From Diphasiastrum complanatum (Eukaryota > Streptophyta > Lycopodiopsida > Lycopodiales > Lycopodiaceae), in NCBI GenBank assembly GCA_029204225.1, contig CM055110.1, positions 41,581,862 through 41,645,861 of the forward strand: a DNA stretch of 64,000 nucleotides, in the 5' to 3' direction. Made by a program: the position numbers and the translations under genes. Positions 33,901-45,900 of the stretch are shown here, in pieces. The stretch's first letter is position 1; every line of letters begins with the position of its first letter. Under the pieces are notes generated by a model. The model worked only from the letters and a program-made list of their open reading frames with translations, was not told the origin of the DNA and did no database searches.

Positions 33901-36900
33901 AATCAAGTTTGGGAGCTTCAACAAATTCTTGAAAATAAGAAAGGCACAAAATGCAAATGGATTTCAGGTATAAATATGGATCAGATGGAAAGATTTCCAG
34001 GTACAAAGCCAGGCTTGTGGCTGAAGGATTTTCACAAAAATATGTAATAGATTATTTGGAAACTTTTTCACCAGTTGTCAAGCACATAAGTATACGTCTT
34101 ATTCTTGCATTTGCAGCCTATTATGATTTAGAAATACACCAGCTGGATGAGAAGACAGCCTTCTTACATGGAGGTTTAGAAGAAGAAATATATATGGAAC
34201 AACCTCCTGGTTTTGAATCAAAGGACTTATTATGGTTGCAGAATGAAGAGAAGTATTTATGGTCTAAAACAGTCTGCCAGAGCATGGTATAAAAAGAAAG
34301 ACCAAGCATTAAAATTTCTTGGCTTCATTCCTATGCATTCAGATTCTAATGTTTACATCAAAGACATTGATGGTGACATTGTTATTGTGGCTGTTTATGT
34401 TGATGATTCATTAATTATTTCAAAGGAAAATCAAATCATAGAAAAAATCAAGAAAGATATTGCTTCTATTTTTTAGATTTCAGATTTAGGAGAAGCTAAA
34501 ACCTACTTGGGAATCCAAACAAAAAGGGAAGAAAAGCAGTCACACTCTTTATACATCAAGCACGTTCTATAGAGAAGCTATTAAAAACTTTCCATACGGA
34601 AGATTGTAAAGGAAAGTATACACCATTACCAGCTGGAACTGTTTTATCAAAGGAAGACTGCCCTACTACTGAAGAGGATATGGCTATAATGAAAGGTATC
34701 CCTTCCATAATCTTAAGGGATCATTGTGTACTTGGCTGTTTGCACCAAACCAGATATAGTTTTTGCTATATTTGAACTTAGTCAATTTTGTTTCAATCCG
34801 GGTATCAAGCATTGGAAACTTGCAAAAAGAATTTCACAGTACCTGAAACACTCTAAACATTATGCGATATGTATTCAAGACCATAGATGCACCGCGATTC
34901 TGAATCGCGTTTCAGAATCGCGATCAGAATTGCGATTCTGAAACGCGTTTCGGGATTTTCTCAAAATCGCGCATAATGGTTTTTTTTTATTTTTTTTATT
35001 TTTTTAGGCAATATGGGTATCAGATGAAAGCTCTGATTGAGAGCATTATGACTGTGTAGCTTGCCGACTGTTTCGGTGCAAAACACCAAAAAGTGTGTTT
35101 TCACTCAGGGAGTTGGAAGGCCAAATCATGAAGAGGCCTTACCGTTGGGGCCGGGGTCTACCGGCAGCCCCCGGACCCCGCCGTTAAGGGGCGTTGCCCC
35201 CCAAACCCCCTGGATTCCTTGTTTCTCGGGGGGCTACCGCCCCCCAAACCCCCTAGAGCTTCCTGCTATATAGACACTGTAGATAAAAAATGCTACCGCC
35301 CCCCGTAGATAAAAATGGGGTCCAAATGCGCACCGAGAAAGGCCCAATATTTATGCCCCCAACTGTATGCACATTGCACTCACATCTCCAGTGAAACGAT
35401 TGCAAAAGTGATCATCATCCATACAGTTGATAGCCCAAACTGTAGGATTAACATTTACTGAAAACCAGAGCAAATGACAACCAGATAGCTATTGAAAATA
35501 GGATTTGTTTGTGCCTCATCTACTGCACTTTTGAGAGGCAAAAACGCTGGTTTGACCATTGATCCCCTAAAAAATTTCAGCCATAAGCTATTTTCCAAAA
35601 AAAAAAAACATTTTTTTTGTTTTGCGATTCTAGGTTCAGAATCGCGATTTGCGAATCGTGGACCTAGCGAATCACGATTCGGTGCATCTATGTTCAAGAC
35701 AAGGGGATTCAAATTGAAGACCTATAGTGATACAAGCTGGATGTCTTTTAAGGAAGATTCAAAGTGTATTTCACGGGGCTGCACAACTATTGCAGGTGGA
35801 GTAATAAGCTAAATCTGTAAGAAACAATCAATCGTAGCACAGTCATCTTGTGAGGCTGAGTATATAGCTGCATCCAAGGTTGCCAATGAAATAATATAAC
35901 TGAGGTACATGCTTAAATATCTAGGGCTGCATCAAGACAAACCAAGCTGTTTGTTCATGGATAATACTTCGGCTACACATTTAACAAAGGATCCAATGTT
36001 TCACTCACGAACAAAACACATTGCACTCAGATATCACCATATCCGAGATCTCATTGAGAAGCAAATAGTCAGTACCAGTTTTATTCCAACAAAGGAAATC
36101 GTAGCAGATGTGTTCACAAAGGCATTGGACAGAGGAACATTTGAAAGACACAGCGACAATCTTGGAATACTCAAATTACCAAATTTAAAGAGGAAGCTGA
36201 TATGATTTTTTAATGTTGGCAATTTGGCCTTTTATAATTTTTTATAAGACACTTTGTTAGATATCATTACTAGATATTAAATAGGTAAAGTTCATTTTAA
36301 TAAGGACCTCAAAATTTTAGACATTTTTTTTAATGAAGGGTCCAAATTTAAGATCTAGAAAGTTCTTGATGTTTTTAGTGACCAAATGAATGGTCCTGAT
36401 GGTGACACGTGTACATTAATGAGAGAATCAATAAATGACAAGTGTATGGCCCTGGTTCAAAGAAGTAGAGTCTAGAAACTTATAAACTAGAGAGGAGATA
36501 GACATAGAGATAGACAGGATTCAAAAAAGCGTATTAGGGGAGCATATATTAAACGTTGGAGATTGCCTAGGAGAATGCACAGGCTGGTCCAGATTGCAAA
36601 AACGTTCTCCAGGCTGATTTCACATCATAGATTTCACGTCTACATATGTTAGAATTTGAATATTCATGATTTCATTTGTATTTTGATTGTTAACAGAGTC
36701 TATCATTCATTGTGAAGTTTTATCAAAGATTTCTTGACATTCATAAGATCAAAAATGTTTCATTTGATGGTTTTAAACTTATCATACAGTTCTTTGATCA
36801 TTAATGATGCATAATCATGAGTATTCAACGTTTATTTCGATTCACATATGTTTTATGAAGAAAATTCAATGTTTTCTTATAACTTTTGATTGAATACATC

Positions 36901-39900
36901 AATTCAAGAAATTCTTGGTGCAACTAGAGCGTTTTCACGTGTGTGAAAGTCTGTTGGAGTTCTATCCGTACTGCCATGTGTCAATCAGAGAGCTGTCCTA
37001 ATAGATTTCTATGTTTTACACAGTCTGTTCTGCAGAATGCAGATATTCTATGTCTTCAATAGATCATGATTACAATCATATATGTGATTGATAATTGATG
37101 ATCCTAAGAAAAAGGTATAGTTGGCTGCAAATCATCTAGGTCTATAACCAAAAGTTACTTAGATACTAGTGATTGCTAACTACCTGAATTTCTATCAAAT
37201 CCTCCACATCTCTTTCCATTTCTCAAAAATAGACCTTCCTTCATGGTGTATGTCAAATACATACTGGTTAGTACCTCTACAAAACCGACAAACCTAGCTG
37301 ACTCTTCCATTTGGTGAACTATCTTGCACATGTCAGGCCCCACACGCTGAAAATGTGTCACTGTCAACTATGGTAAAGCTCATTTGACGCAATAGCGAGG
37401 GCCCAATTCCTACCCTATTTTGCACCCTCACAGTGAACAAAGTGAAAGGGAGAGAGTTCAAGGCTTGTGATGGATGTTTGATGATGGATCATGGATAAAT
37501 TCTAATTACAATGTTAGGTACAATATCACGTGGAAGTTGACAGATGGAATCTAGATGATGGAAAACTGTGAATTATAGACGATAGAATTGATTATTGGAG
37601 TTTGTGAGTTTTAAACTAGCTTGTGACCATTAAACACCTCTTTGGGTGTTCTTCCACCCAATGGCCTTGTTGCTAACATAATTTGAACATAAATAATTTC
37701 AGCCCAAAAAGTGTTTAGCAACCATTCCATTCATCGTGCTTCTTGCACAGTCAGGATTCTTTCACTCCACATAACATTCAGAGACTTGAGATTTACTTTT
37801 CAAGGATTTTACTTTTCATGAAGAATGCAAGTTACAAAACTATGACATGCAGCTTGCACCGTCTAATAATCTAAGAGAAGAAAATTCGCCGGAAGGCGAA
37901 ACCTAAAGAAGACTTAGAAGTTTAGTGGCGTTTTCCCAGAGCAACTTCCTGAGGGTCCTCAACCCTCTAGGGAAGTCGACCATAGTATTAAACTCCTTGG
38001 TAGCTCGTCTGTATCCTTATTCCCTTATAGTAGGATGAGTGCTACCGAAGAGGACGAAGTTTTAGACAACTGCAAAATTATCTTAAGATGGGCCATGTAA
38101 GGCCTAGTAAGTCCCCTTGGGGGCGCTAGTTCTTTTAGTTGATAAAAAAAGGAGGGACTCGTCTGTGTGTAGATTATAAAAAGTTAAATAATTAACTATT
38201 AAAAATCGTTACCCTCGGCCTTGAATGGATGAGCTGGTTGATCGATTACATGATGCAAGGTACTTCACCAAAATCGATTTGAGATCAGGTTATCATTAGA
38301 TTCGAATTAAGAGTGAGGATGTGGAGAAAATCGGATTTAGGACTGTCATGTACTTATATTCCTGCCTCGGTGTGAATACGTCAAACTTGAAAACTGTAAA
38401 TATTACAATGGCTCACACTGGCCTGTGGTGTTTTGTAAGAAAATGTAAATAGCAAGTTTTTGGTAACTTGTTCTCCTGCTTATATATTTGGTATAGGGTA
38501 CTGGGTCTTAATTTAGAGCCTGCTAGGCTGACCTCCTAAAAAGTAGGAGTTGACCGGTCAACAGGCCACGTGTCATATGTTCATTGGGACACTTGGTCCA
38601 GTGCATGAGTGACAGGGGTCGGATGGTCCTCCTACTCACTTGCCAATGTGTCAGGGTACTGCCAAGTGGCAAGTGTCGATTGTGCATGGGAGCTCGCCAT
38701 GTGTCGACGTTAAGAATAGCTCAGAGTTAAGTGGGTGCTTGAAGATTATGCATAAGTGAGCCTAGAGTGAGGCATTCCTCATCATAATCTATGCAACAGG
38801 TGGTTGGGAGGAGACTTAGCAACAGTGCTCTTATGTGTTTACGTTTGTAACTTGTCATATACTTTCAACAAAAATCAATAAAGTGGATATTTGGTGCCTA
38901 CTTTGGTGTGCTTTGGGTTGAATTCAGATAGCTTTGTGATATTTGGTATCAGAGCAGCTCCTTTCTAGGATTGTGTGGAGTTCTTTCATATTTAGTTAGG
39001 GTTTATTGGATGCTACAAGAGTGTTTCTGAGCATTTTGAGAGCCCTGAAGCTTACAAATTGGAGCCCTATGGTGGATTGCTGGTCCTTGGGCAGCCTTTG
39101 AGCATCTATTGTTGTCTAGCCTGTTTTTCCTCTTTGCTTTTGTAAAAATCAGCCTTCCTTAGATTTGTAGAAGTGTTTGTAACTTTTTCAATTCTCAGTA
39201 TTTTTCGAATCTAACAATTGCTATAGTCTTCTAGTGATAGGTCGTTGGTGGGGTAGAGCCTATCAGATTCCTATCCCGTGTTTTCCTCTTGCTTTTGCAA
39301 ATTGTCAGTTTCAAACCTTGTTTGATGTTTTTTCAAGGAAAAGAGTTTGTGGTTGCCAGAATTCGGCTGTAAAGGATCTATTCTATCTAGTTCTTTTAGG
39401 AATTCAGGGTAGTCCCTCTGTGTAGCTTGTTTTGGGTGAAAAAGCTTATTTGTGCTTTGTTTCAAGTGCTTTAGTTGTCGGTTTTTTGCATAATTTTGCC
39501 AGTTGCTTTGTGTTTCCTAGCTAGTTTTTGTTATGGCATCTTCTAGTGATACTACACATGATTCTCAGAGGATCAATGCACTTTCTCTCAAAATTGATGG
39601 CATGGAGCTAATGTTATAGTAGATCTTAGAACAATTGAAGCCTGGCCATGCACCTGAAAGAGTTAGTGCTACAGGGAATTTGGGCGGTGAGCCTCTGGTT
39701 CAATTGAAAGAGATGCAGATCTTGGCAGGAAGTGCAACGTCCATTAAGGACTTAAAACCTCCAAAGTTTACAGGTGCATTAGCGGTAAGAACCACAGATG
39801 CAGTGGAAAACTGGCTGTAGAAATGGGAAAAAGCCTTTGGAATGTGTGGAATTGCTGATAAGTCAGAGATGATTGCTAAAGCTACCTATCGGTTAGGAAT

Positions 39901-42900
39901 CAGCACAACAGTGGTGGAGGAAAGTTGACAAAGATGGCCTTGTACCGGATTCCTGGGAGGCATTTCAACAGATGTTTGTACAAAATTGGGTGCCTCTTGA
40001 TGAAAAGAATTGAGCCATGCAACAGTGGACAAGCCTCAAGCAAGGCAATTGGGCGATTCAAGAATATGTTGATCAATATAGAGAGGTGTTGCTGAGAATC
40101 CCTGAGGAAGTGCCTATGTATCTACAGGTGTTTTATTTCATCAAAGGACTCGGGGAGAGTTTGCGGCCTTTTGTGCGAAAGGAGCAAACACACACTGTTC
40201 AGAATGCCATTCAGATGGCTATTTATTATGAAGATGGGAAGAAGTCCCATGAACCAGCTGTAGGAACCTCAAGTGGTCAAGCCCAAGGGGGCCAAATGCC
40301 TTGCGGTAAGCGCAAATTCAAGAAGGTCAAAGGCCAGTGGCAAGGGCAAGGGCAAGGGCAAGGGCAAGGTGGCCAAAAGGGTAAAGGGGTTGGTGCTCCG
40401 AAAGGCAAAGGGTTGTTTGTGCGGCCTAATGTAGGACCAAGAGAGGACAAAAAGAGAGAATCTATGCTTTGGATGCTTGAGACAACATCGGTGGAAGGAA
40501 TGTCCACGAAACCAGATGAGAACCACCTATAATCTTCAAGTAGAGTAGCAGCAGCAGCCAATGGAAGTGGAAGAGATCTTGCCAAAAGCTAATCTTGATG
40601 TTCCTCGTTTGATCAATGTTTGTACGGTGCAGAAGGTGGACACGGCTCCTCCAGTGACGTTATCAAAAGCACACAACATGGGTATCAATTTCCTGACACT
40701 TCCTTGATAGTTATGCATGGCCAGCTTTGTGGTAGAAGAATTTAAGTTCTATTTGACATTGGGTCCTCGCACAGTGTCATAAATTCAACTCTTGTTAAGA
40801 AGTTAAAAGTGAGCACACAATCGTCCAAGTACCAGTACACAATCGAGATGGCTGATGGAAAGGGTACATAGGTTTGGGACACGAGGGTTGTGAGTATGCC
40901 TTTAACTATTTAGAGTTATTCTGCAAAGTTGGATTTCGAGATAACTCGTTTGGCGCAATTTGATGTCGTGCTGGGGATGTGTTGGCACGCGATGCGGAAG
41001 CCTTACATAGCCTGGGATACTCATGTGTATGAGTTTCAGCATGGTGGTAAGCTTCATTCCATCTGTGGTGAGCAGGATGTGCCTCCAGGACCACAAGTCT
41101 CAACTACACAGTTGCGTAAGGTAAGCTGTGAAGGTATGTATGTTTGTTTTCTATTGGATATGACTATTAGTAATAGTGAGAGTAGCATGTGGCAGGTGTA
41201 AGACAATGCTTCAGCTAACCTAGACCATGAAATTAGGAATGAGTTTGCAGATGTGTTTACTGATGATTTGCCATCTGCATTACCGCCTACTAGGAATGTT
41301 GAACATAAGATTGAGCTTATTCCCGGATCCTGTCCTGTAAATAGACCACCTTATAGAATGAGTTTGAGAGAGGAAGAGGAGGTGAGGAAGATGCTAGAGG
41401 ACTATCTTGCACATGGGTAGATTAGGCTTACCTTCTCATTGTTTGCCTCGCCGATCAATCTAGTAAAAAAGGATGGATCTTGGTGTATGTGTGTGGATTA
41501 TTGACACCTCAATAAGATAACTATTAAGCATCAATATCCTATGCCACGTATAGATGATTTGCTAAGGCCCTTCATGGTGCTACTATATTTAGTAAGATAC
41601 ACTTGAAGAGTGGGTATCATTAGGTTAGAGTTCGTGAAGAGGATGTTCATAAAAGCGAGATGGTCTGACCTTATGCAAGAATTTCAGATGGAAATTTGGT
41701 ATAAGAAAGGGGCAGAAAAAAGAGTGGTTGATGCATTGTCTCGGATAGTGCATCAAATGTCATTTGTGGTCATTGAAAATGACCTATTAGTTGAGATAAA
41801 GAAGGCTCAACTAGAGGATCCTAAGTGTAAGAGAGTGGAGCTTGAGGTGATTCATGGCCATGCAGAGTCTCAGGAGGAGTGTTCTATTCCCTTTGCTCGC
41901 ACTTATCTTAAGTAACCATAGAAGATGGTTTTGTTAAGAGGAATGGCAAATTTCTCATTCCAGCTTGTGAGGAGCTGCGTAGGAAAATCTACTTGGTTTG
42001 TTGGAAAGGAAGTTCCAAGGACAAGGACACTTGGGAAAAGGAGCGAGACCTTAGACTGAGATTCCTAGATTTCCTTCCTTAAAAGAGGAGTCTTTTAAGA
42101 GGGAGGGAATGTTAGGGACCCAACCCCTTGGGTCCCAAACCCCAACTTGGAACCAAGCGTCAACTAGGCTTGTTGACTTGACCAATGACTCGTGGACCTA
42201 CATGGCTGCTATTGAAATATAAACCTAGTTAAATAAATAAAACATAGCACATGGTTTTATTTGGGGCCAAAGTTTTTAAGGCCCAAGTAAACTTAGGCAA
42301 AAAAATTTAGCACCAAACTCGTGGAGGGCCTTCTTGCATGATGATGCCACATACCCACTTGAGGTGGTAGCCCCCCATGCACATGCATGGGGGAGAACAA
42401 GTTAGTTTGCCACAGCATGCATGAATATTCTGACACTTGGCAATTGCATGCCAGTGATTGTACATACTCATTCTATTTAATAGAGTCTCCACGAGTTGGA
42501 GAGCGTGTTGATTGGAATCATCTTCCATCTTCATCAATTTTCTTTGGCTTCATGATCTGAATTTGGCAGGTGGTCGCAGTAGGATCTGATCTGATCTTTT
42601 GCTAGTTTCTCCCGCTTCCCTCATCAGAATTCGATGAGGACAGTTGCAATCTGTTGGTTGGAGGAGGGCGCTACTAGTCAAATCATTCCCACTTCGAATT
42701 CGGAGTAGATCTGAGCCAGGACAGCAATCAACCATTTGTAGGAGGCCGCTGGTCCAGATTTGCTCGATCCTTCATTTCTTCTTAATGAATTGTCAGAATT
42801 AGATGAGATCAATTGCATAAGGTTTCTATTGCATAGGCATCAATGGAAGCAATTAGAAGTCAATCTAACTCCTTTGTAGACAGCTAGCCTTGCACTCAAT

Positions 42901-45900
42901 AGAATGAATTATGTGTAGATATTATACAAGAATACAAGTGATTGTGTACAAGCCTTACAAGCATATTATGCATAGTCCCACGTTTGGTAATAAGCATGCC
43001 TTAGTTATACATTAACATAAAAATTGTTCTTGTTCTTGTGTGTGAGAGGGAGAGCCACTTAAAATGCACTAGCATAGTTTATATATAAATACTCCACAAT
43101 GTTAGGCCAAACACTTGTGTATGTTCACACGCACATACACACACACGTGCATGCACCCATATGCAACAACTACAACAAACATGCATAGTAATGGATAGTT
43201 TGTAATTCCAGTGCATGATCAGTGCATGCTCTTGCATGTTGCTACACGAGTTTGCATGTAGCTTAAACGTTCTTGCATGTTAATTGCATGTGGTCTTTTA
43301 AGCCTCAAGGCAACTTGTGGGCTTATTAGATCCAAGATCCTCAAGCTTCCGCTAAACTTTGGTGTCTAGAATCATGTTTTTTCATGCTCTAGGCCACCCC
43401 GATTTGCAGCAGTGGTAGCACAACTTTAGGCTCTATACTTTTCTTACTTGGTTACTTGTGTCAATTCATTATTCTCATCATGGCTCAAACTGTTTATCTA
43501 GAATCCTCTTCAAACTATCATGCATGGGTTAGAGAGATAGAATATCAACTCCGGCAGCATCCAGGGTGTTGGGAAATAGCTACTAAGTTATATCCTGAAC
43601 CAACTCTAATGGATGGTAATAAAGTTGAGTGTGATCAGTGGAGGATTGCTGATAGCAAGGCTATTGGCATAATAGGTTTATCTCTATCCTTGAAGACAAG
43701 ACTTGCATATCCAAGTATGAATAAAGCTTCTGATCTTATTGATGCTATCAGGACAAATTTTGAGCATCCTTCTCTTCAAGACACCTATTTTTTCACTGAT
43801 CAACTTTATGCTCATAGATGGACAGGAGAAGATCCTGCAAGTGATTACATTGAATCTTTGGAAAAGTTGTTTCTTCATTTAGAATTTGCAGGACCTGAGC
43901 ATGTAATTCCGGAGAAGAAAAAGTTAATTATCCTGTTGAGAGGTCTTCCAATCTCTTACAGAAATTTCAAGACATCCATCACCATGCATGCATATATGAC
44001 TTATGAAAAAGCTAAAGTAGCTTTACTTCGAGAGGAGTTGATGACAGAATAGGAGTTCCATATTCATGATGACACAGCTAAAGCTAAAGGATCCAAGCAA
44101 AAGGAGGATTCTCTATACCAGGCGTATTATGCAGGCCAGAAGCAGAACAACAAACCAAAAGGCAAGGGCAAGGACAACAAATGTCAACATTGTGGTAAAG
44201 TTGGACATTCTAAAAATTCCCGTTTCTTCAATCCTTATATCTCTTCTAAATTTTGTAAGAAGACAAGACATGCAGCAGCATTTTGTGACAAGAGGCCACA
44301 AGATAGCTTCAAAAATGCTTTCAAAGGTAAACAACAAGAAACAGAAACACATGCAGTTACAGATGCTGATAGAAGCAGACAACCAGAAAAGAGCTTTTCA
44401 GATGAGAAACCCGAGTGTTCTTATCATCAAGAACCTGAATACGACTGTGCCTATATTGCACAAACCTCCACCAAGTGCAGGCAGAATGATACTGAGAAAT
44501 CAATGTCTATGTATGTGCCTATGAATTTGTCTCCCATTGTGGAAAAATATTGCATCCAGGTTCCTGAAGACCTGCAGCTACCTTCTATAATGAAGGAAAT
44601 GATTCCAGAAGCTCACCTTGAGGGGGAGTTTCAACAAACGTCTCAAGTAAGCCAGCAAGGACAATGGATGACTTACAACCATTTCCAAAAATGGGTTTTG
44701 GCTAAATATTCTTACCATGCATATAATCCAAGCCCAGAGAGGAAATTATTGTACTCTCGAAACATGTAAAGTTCAGCATGGAAATAAATTTTGTAAGAGG
44801 CTTTAGGTGTTATTTATTTAACAGGTTTAAGGGGAAGTTGTTGAAATATAAACCTAGTTAAATAAATAAAACATAGCACATGGTTTGATTTGGGGCCAAA
44901 GTTTTTAAGGCCCAAGTAAACTTAGGCAGAAAAATTTAGCACCAAACTCGTGGAGGGCCTTCTTGCATGATGATGCCACGTACCCACTTGAGTTTGGTAG
45001 CCCCCCATGCACATGTCCATGGGGGAGAACAAGCTAGTTTGCCACCTAGCATAGCATGCATGAATATTCTAACACTTGGCAATTGCATGCCAGTGATTGT
45101 ACATACTCAAATTCTATTTAATAGAGTCTCCACAAGTTGGAGAGCGTGTTGATTGGAATCATCTTCCATCTTCATCAATTTTCTTTGGCTTCATGATCTG
45201 ATTTTGGCAGGTGGTCGCAGTAGTTTCTCCCACTTCCCTCATCAAAATTCGATGAGGACAGTTGCAATCTGTTGGTTGGAGGAGGGCACTACAAGTCAGA
45301 TCATTCCCACTTCGAATTTGGAGCAGATCTGAGCCAGGACAGCAATCAACCATTTGTAGGAGGGCGTTGGTCCAGATTTGCTCGATCCTTCATTTCTTCT
45401 TAATGAATTGTCAGAATTAGATGAGATCAATTGCATAAGGTTTCTATTGCATAGGCAGTATCAATAGAAGCAATTAGAAGTCAATCTGAATCTGATTTTT
45501 CCAGTGCATGATCAGTGCATGCTCTTGCATGTTGCTGCACGAGTTTGCATGTAGCTTAAACGTTCTTGCATGTCAATGCATGTTAATTGCATGTGGTCTT
45601 TTAAGCCTAGAGGCAACTTGTGGGCTTATTAGATCCAAGATCCTCAAGCTTCCACTAAACTTTGGCGTCTAGAATCGTGTTTTCTCATGCTCTAGGCCAC
45701 CCCGATTTGCAGCAGCTGCCACTTGTCATAACCTAGAATGTGTGCTTGGCTTAGAGACTCCTATCTTGGAGGTATACAAGGGTAGTTCTCACTTTACCAT
45801 TCATTCTATCTACGTAGGGGAAGTGGACGGTGAGCTCTTGTGCACATCCAGGAAGTGAGCTAGCTGGGGTGGGAGATGGCTAATGGCTCTAGCAATGGTA

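Larger units (their letters stand above)
31251..37050 (+). mobile_element. Ty1/copia element F, deleted and twice interrupted
   Basis: Partial 5' LTR (31251-31735), gag C-terminus, protease, integrase, RT, RNase H, polypurine tract AAAGAGGAAG (36187-36196), 3' LTR from 36198. The two LTRs share long stretches such as CTAGAGAGGAGATAG and GCAAAAACGTTCTCCAG. The first about 260 bp of the 5' LTR are lost. A deletion has removed the LTR end, primer site and gag N-terminus at about 31735. A copia fragment sits inverted at 32411-32640, and a hAT-like element at 34882-35692. Confidence 0.88.
38343..42204 (+). mobile_element. Shrunken chromovirus (H)
   Basis: LTR-like DNA ending near 38945, tRNA-iMet primer site TGGTATCAGAGC at 38946-38957, leader, gag from 39533, protease, RT N-terminus joined to the RNase H tail, integrase zinc-finger start joined to the chromodomain end, polypurine tract AAGAGGGAGGGA (42097-42108), 3' LTR from 42110. 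The 3' LTR is split at 42204/42205 by the gag-only copia and resumes at 45720. Confidence 0.8.
42205..45719 (+). mobile_element. Gag-only (TR-GAG type) copia retrotransposon with intact target duplication
   Basis: 5' LTR 42210-43411, internal region 43412-44838, 3' LTR 44839-45714, flanked by GCTGC (42205-42209 and 45715-45719). The internal region is only 1.43 kb and encodes gag but no protease, integrase, RT or RNase H. A degenerate iMet-like primer site (TGGTAGCACAAC) at 43413 and a polypurine tract (TTAAGGGGAAGT, 44827-44838) are in place. It must have moved with enzymes from a full-length copia. Confidence 0.88.

Noticed and set aside
37176-37367. 63-codon minus-strand frame
   Set aside because: No domain recognised; it sits between transposon remnants and may be a chance frame.
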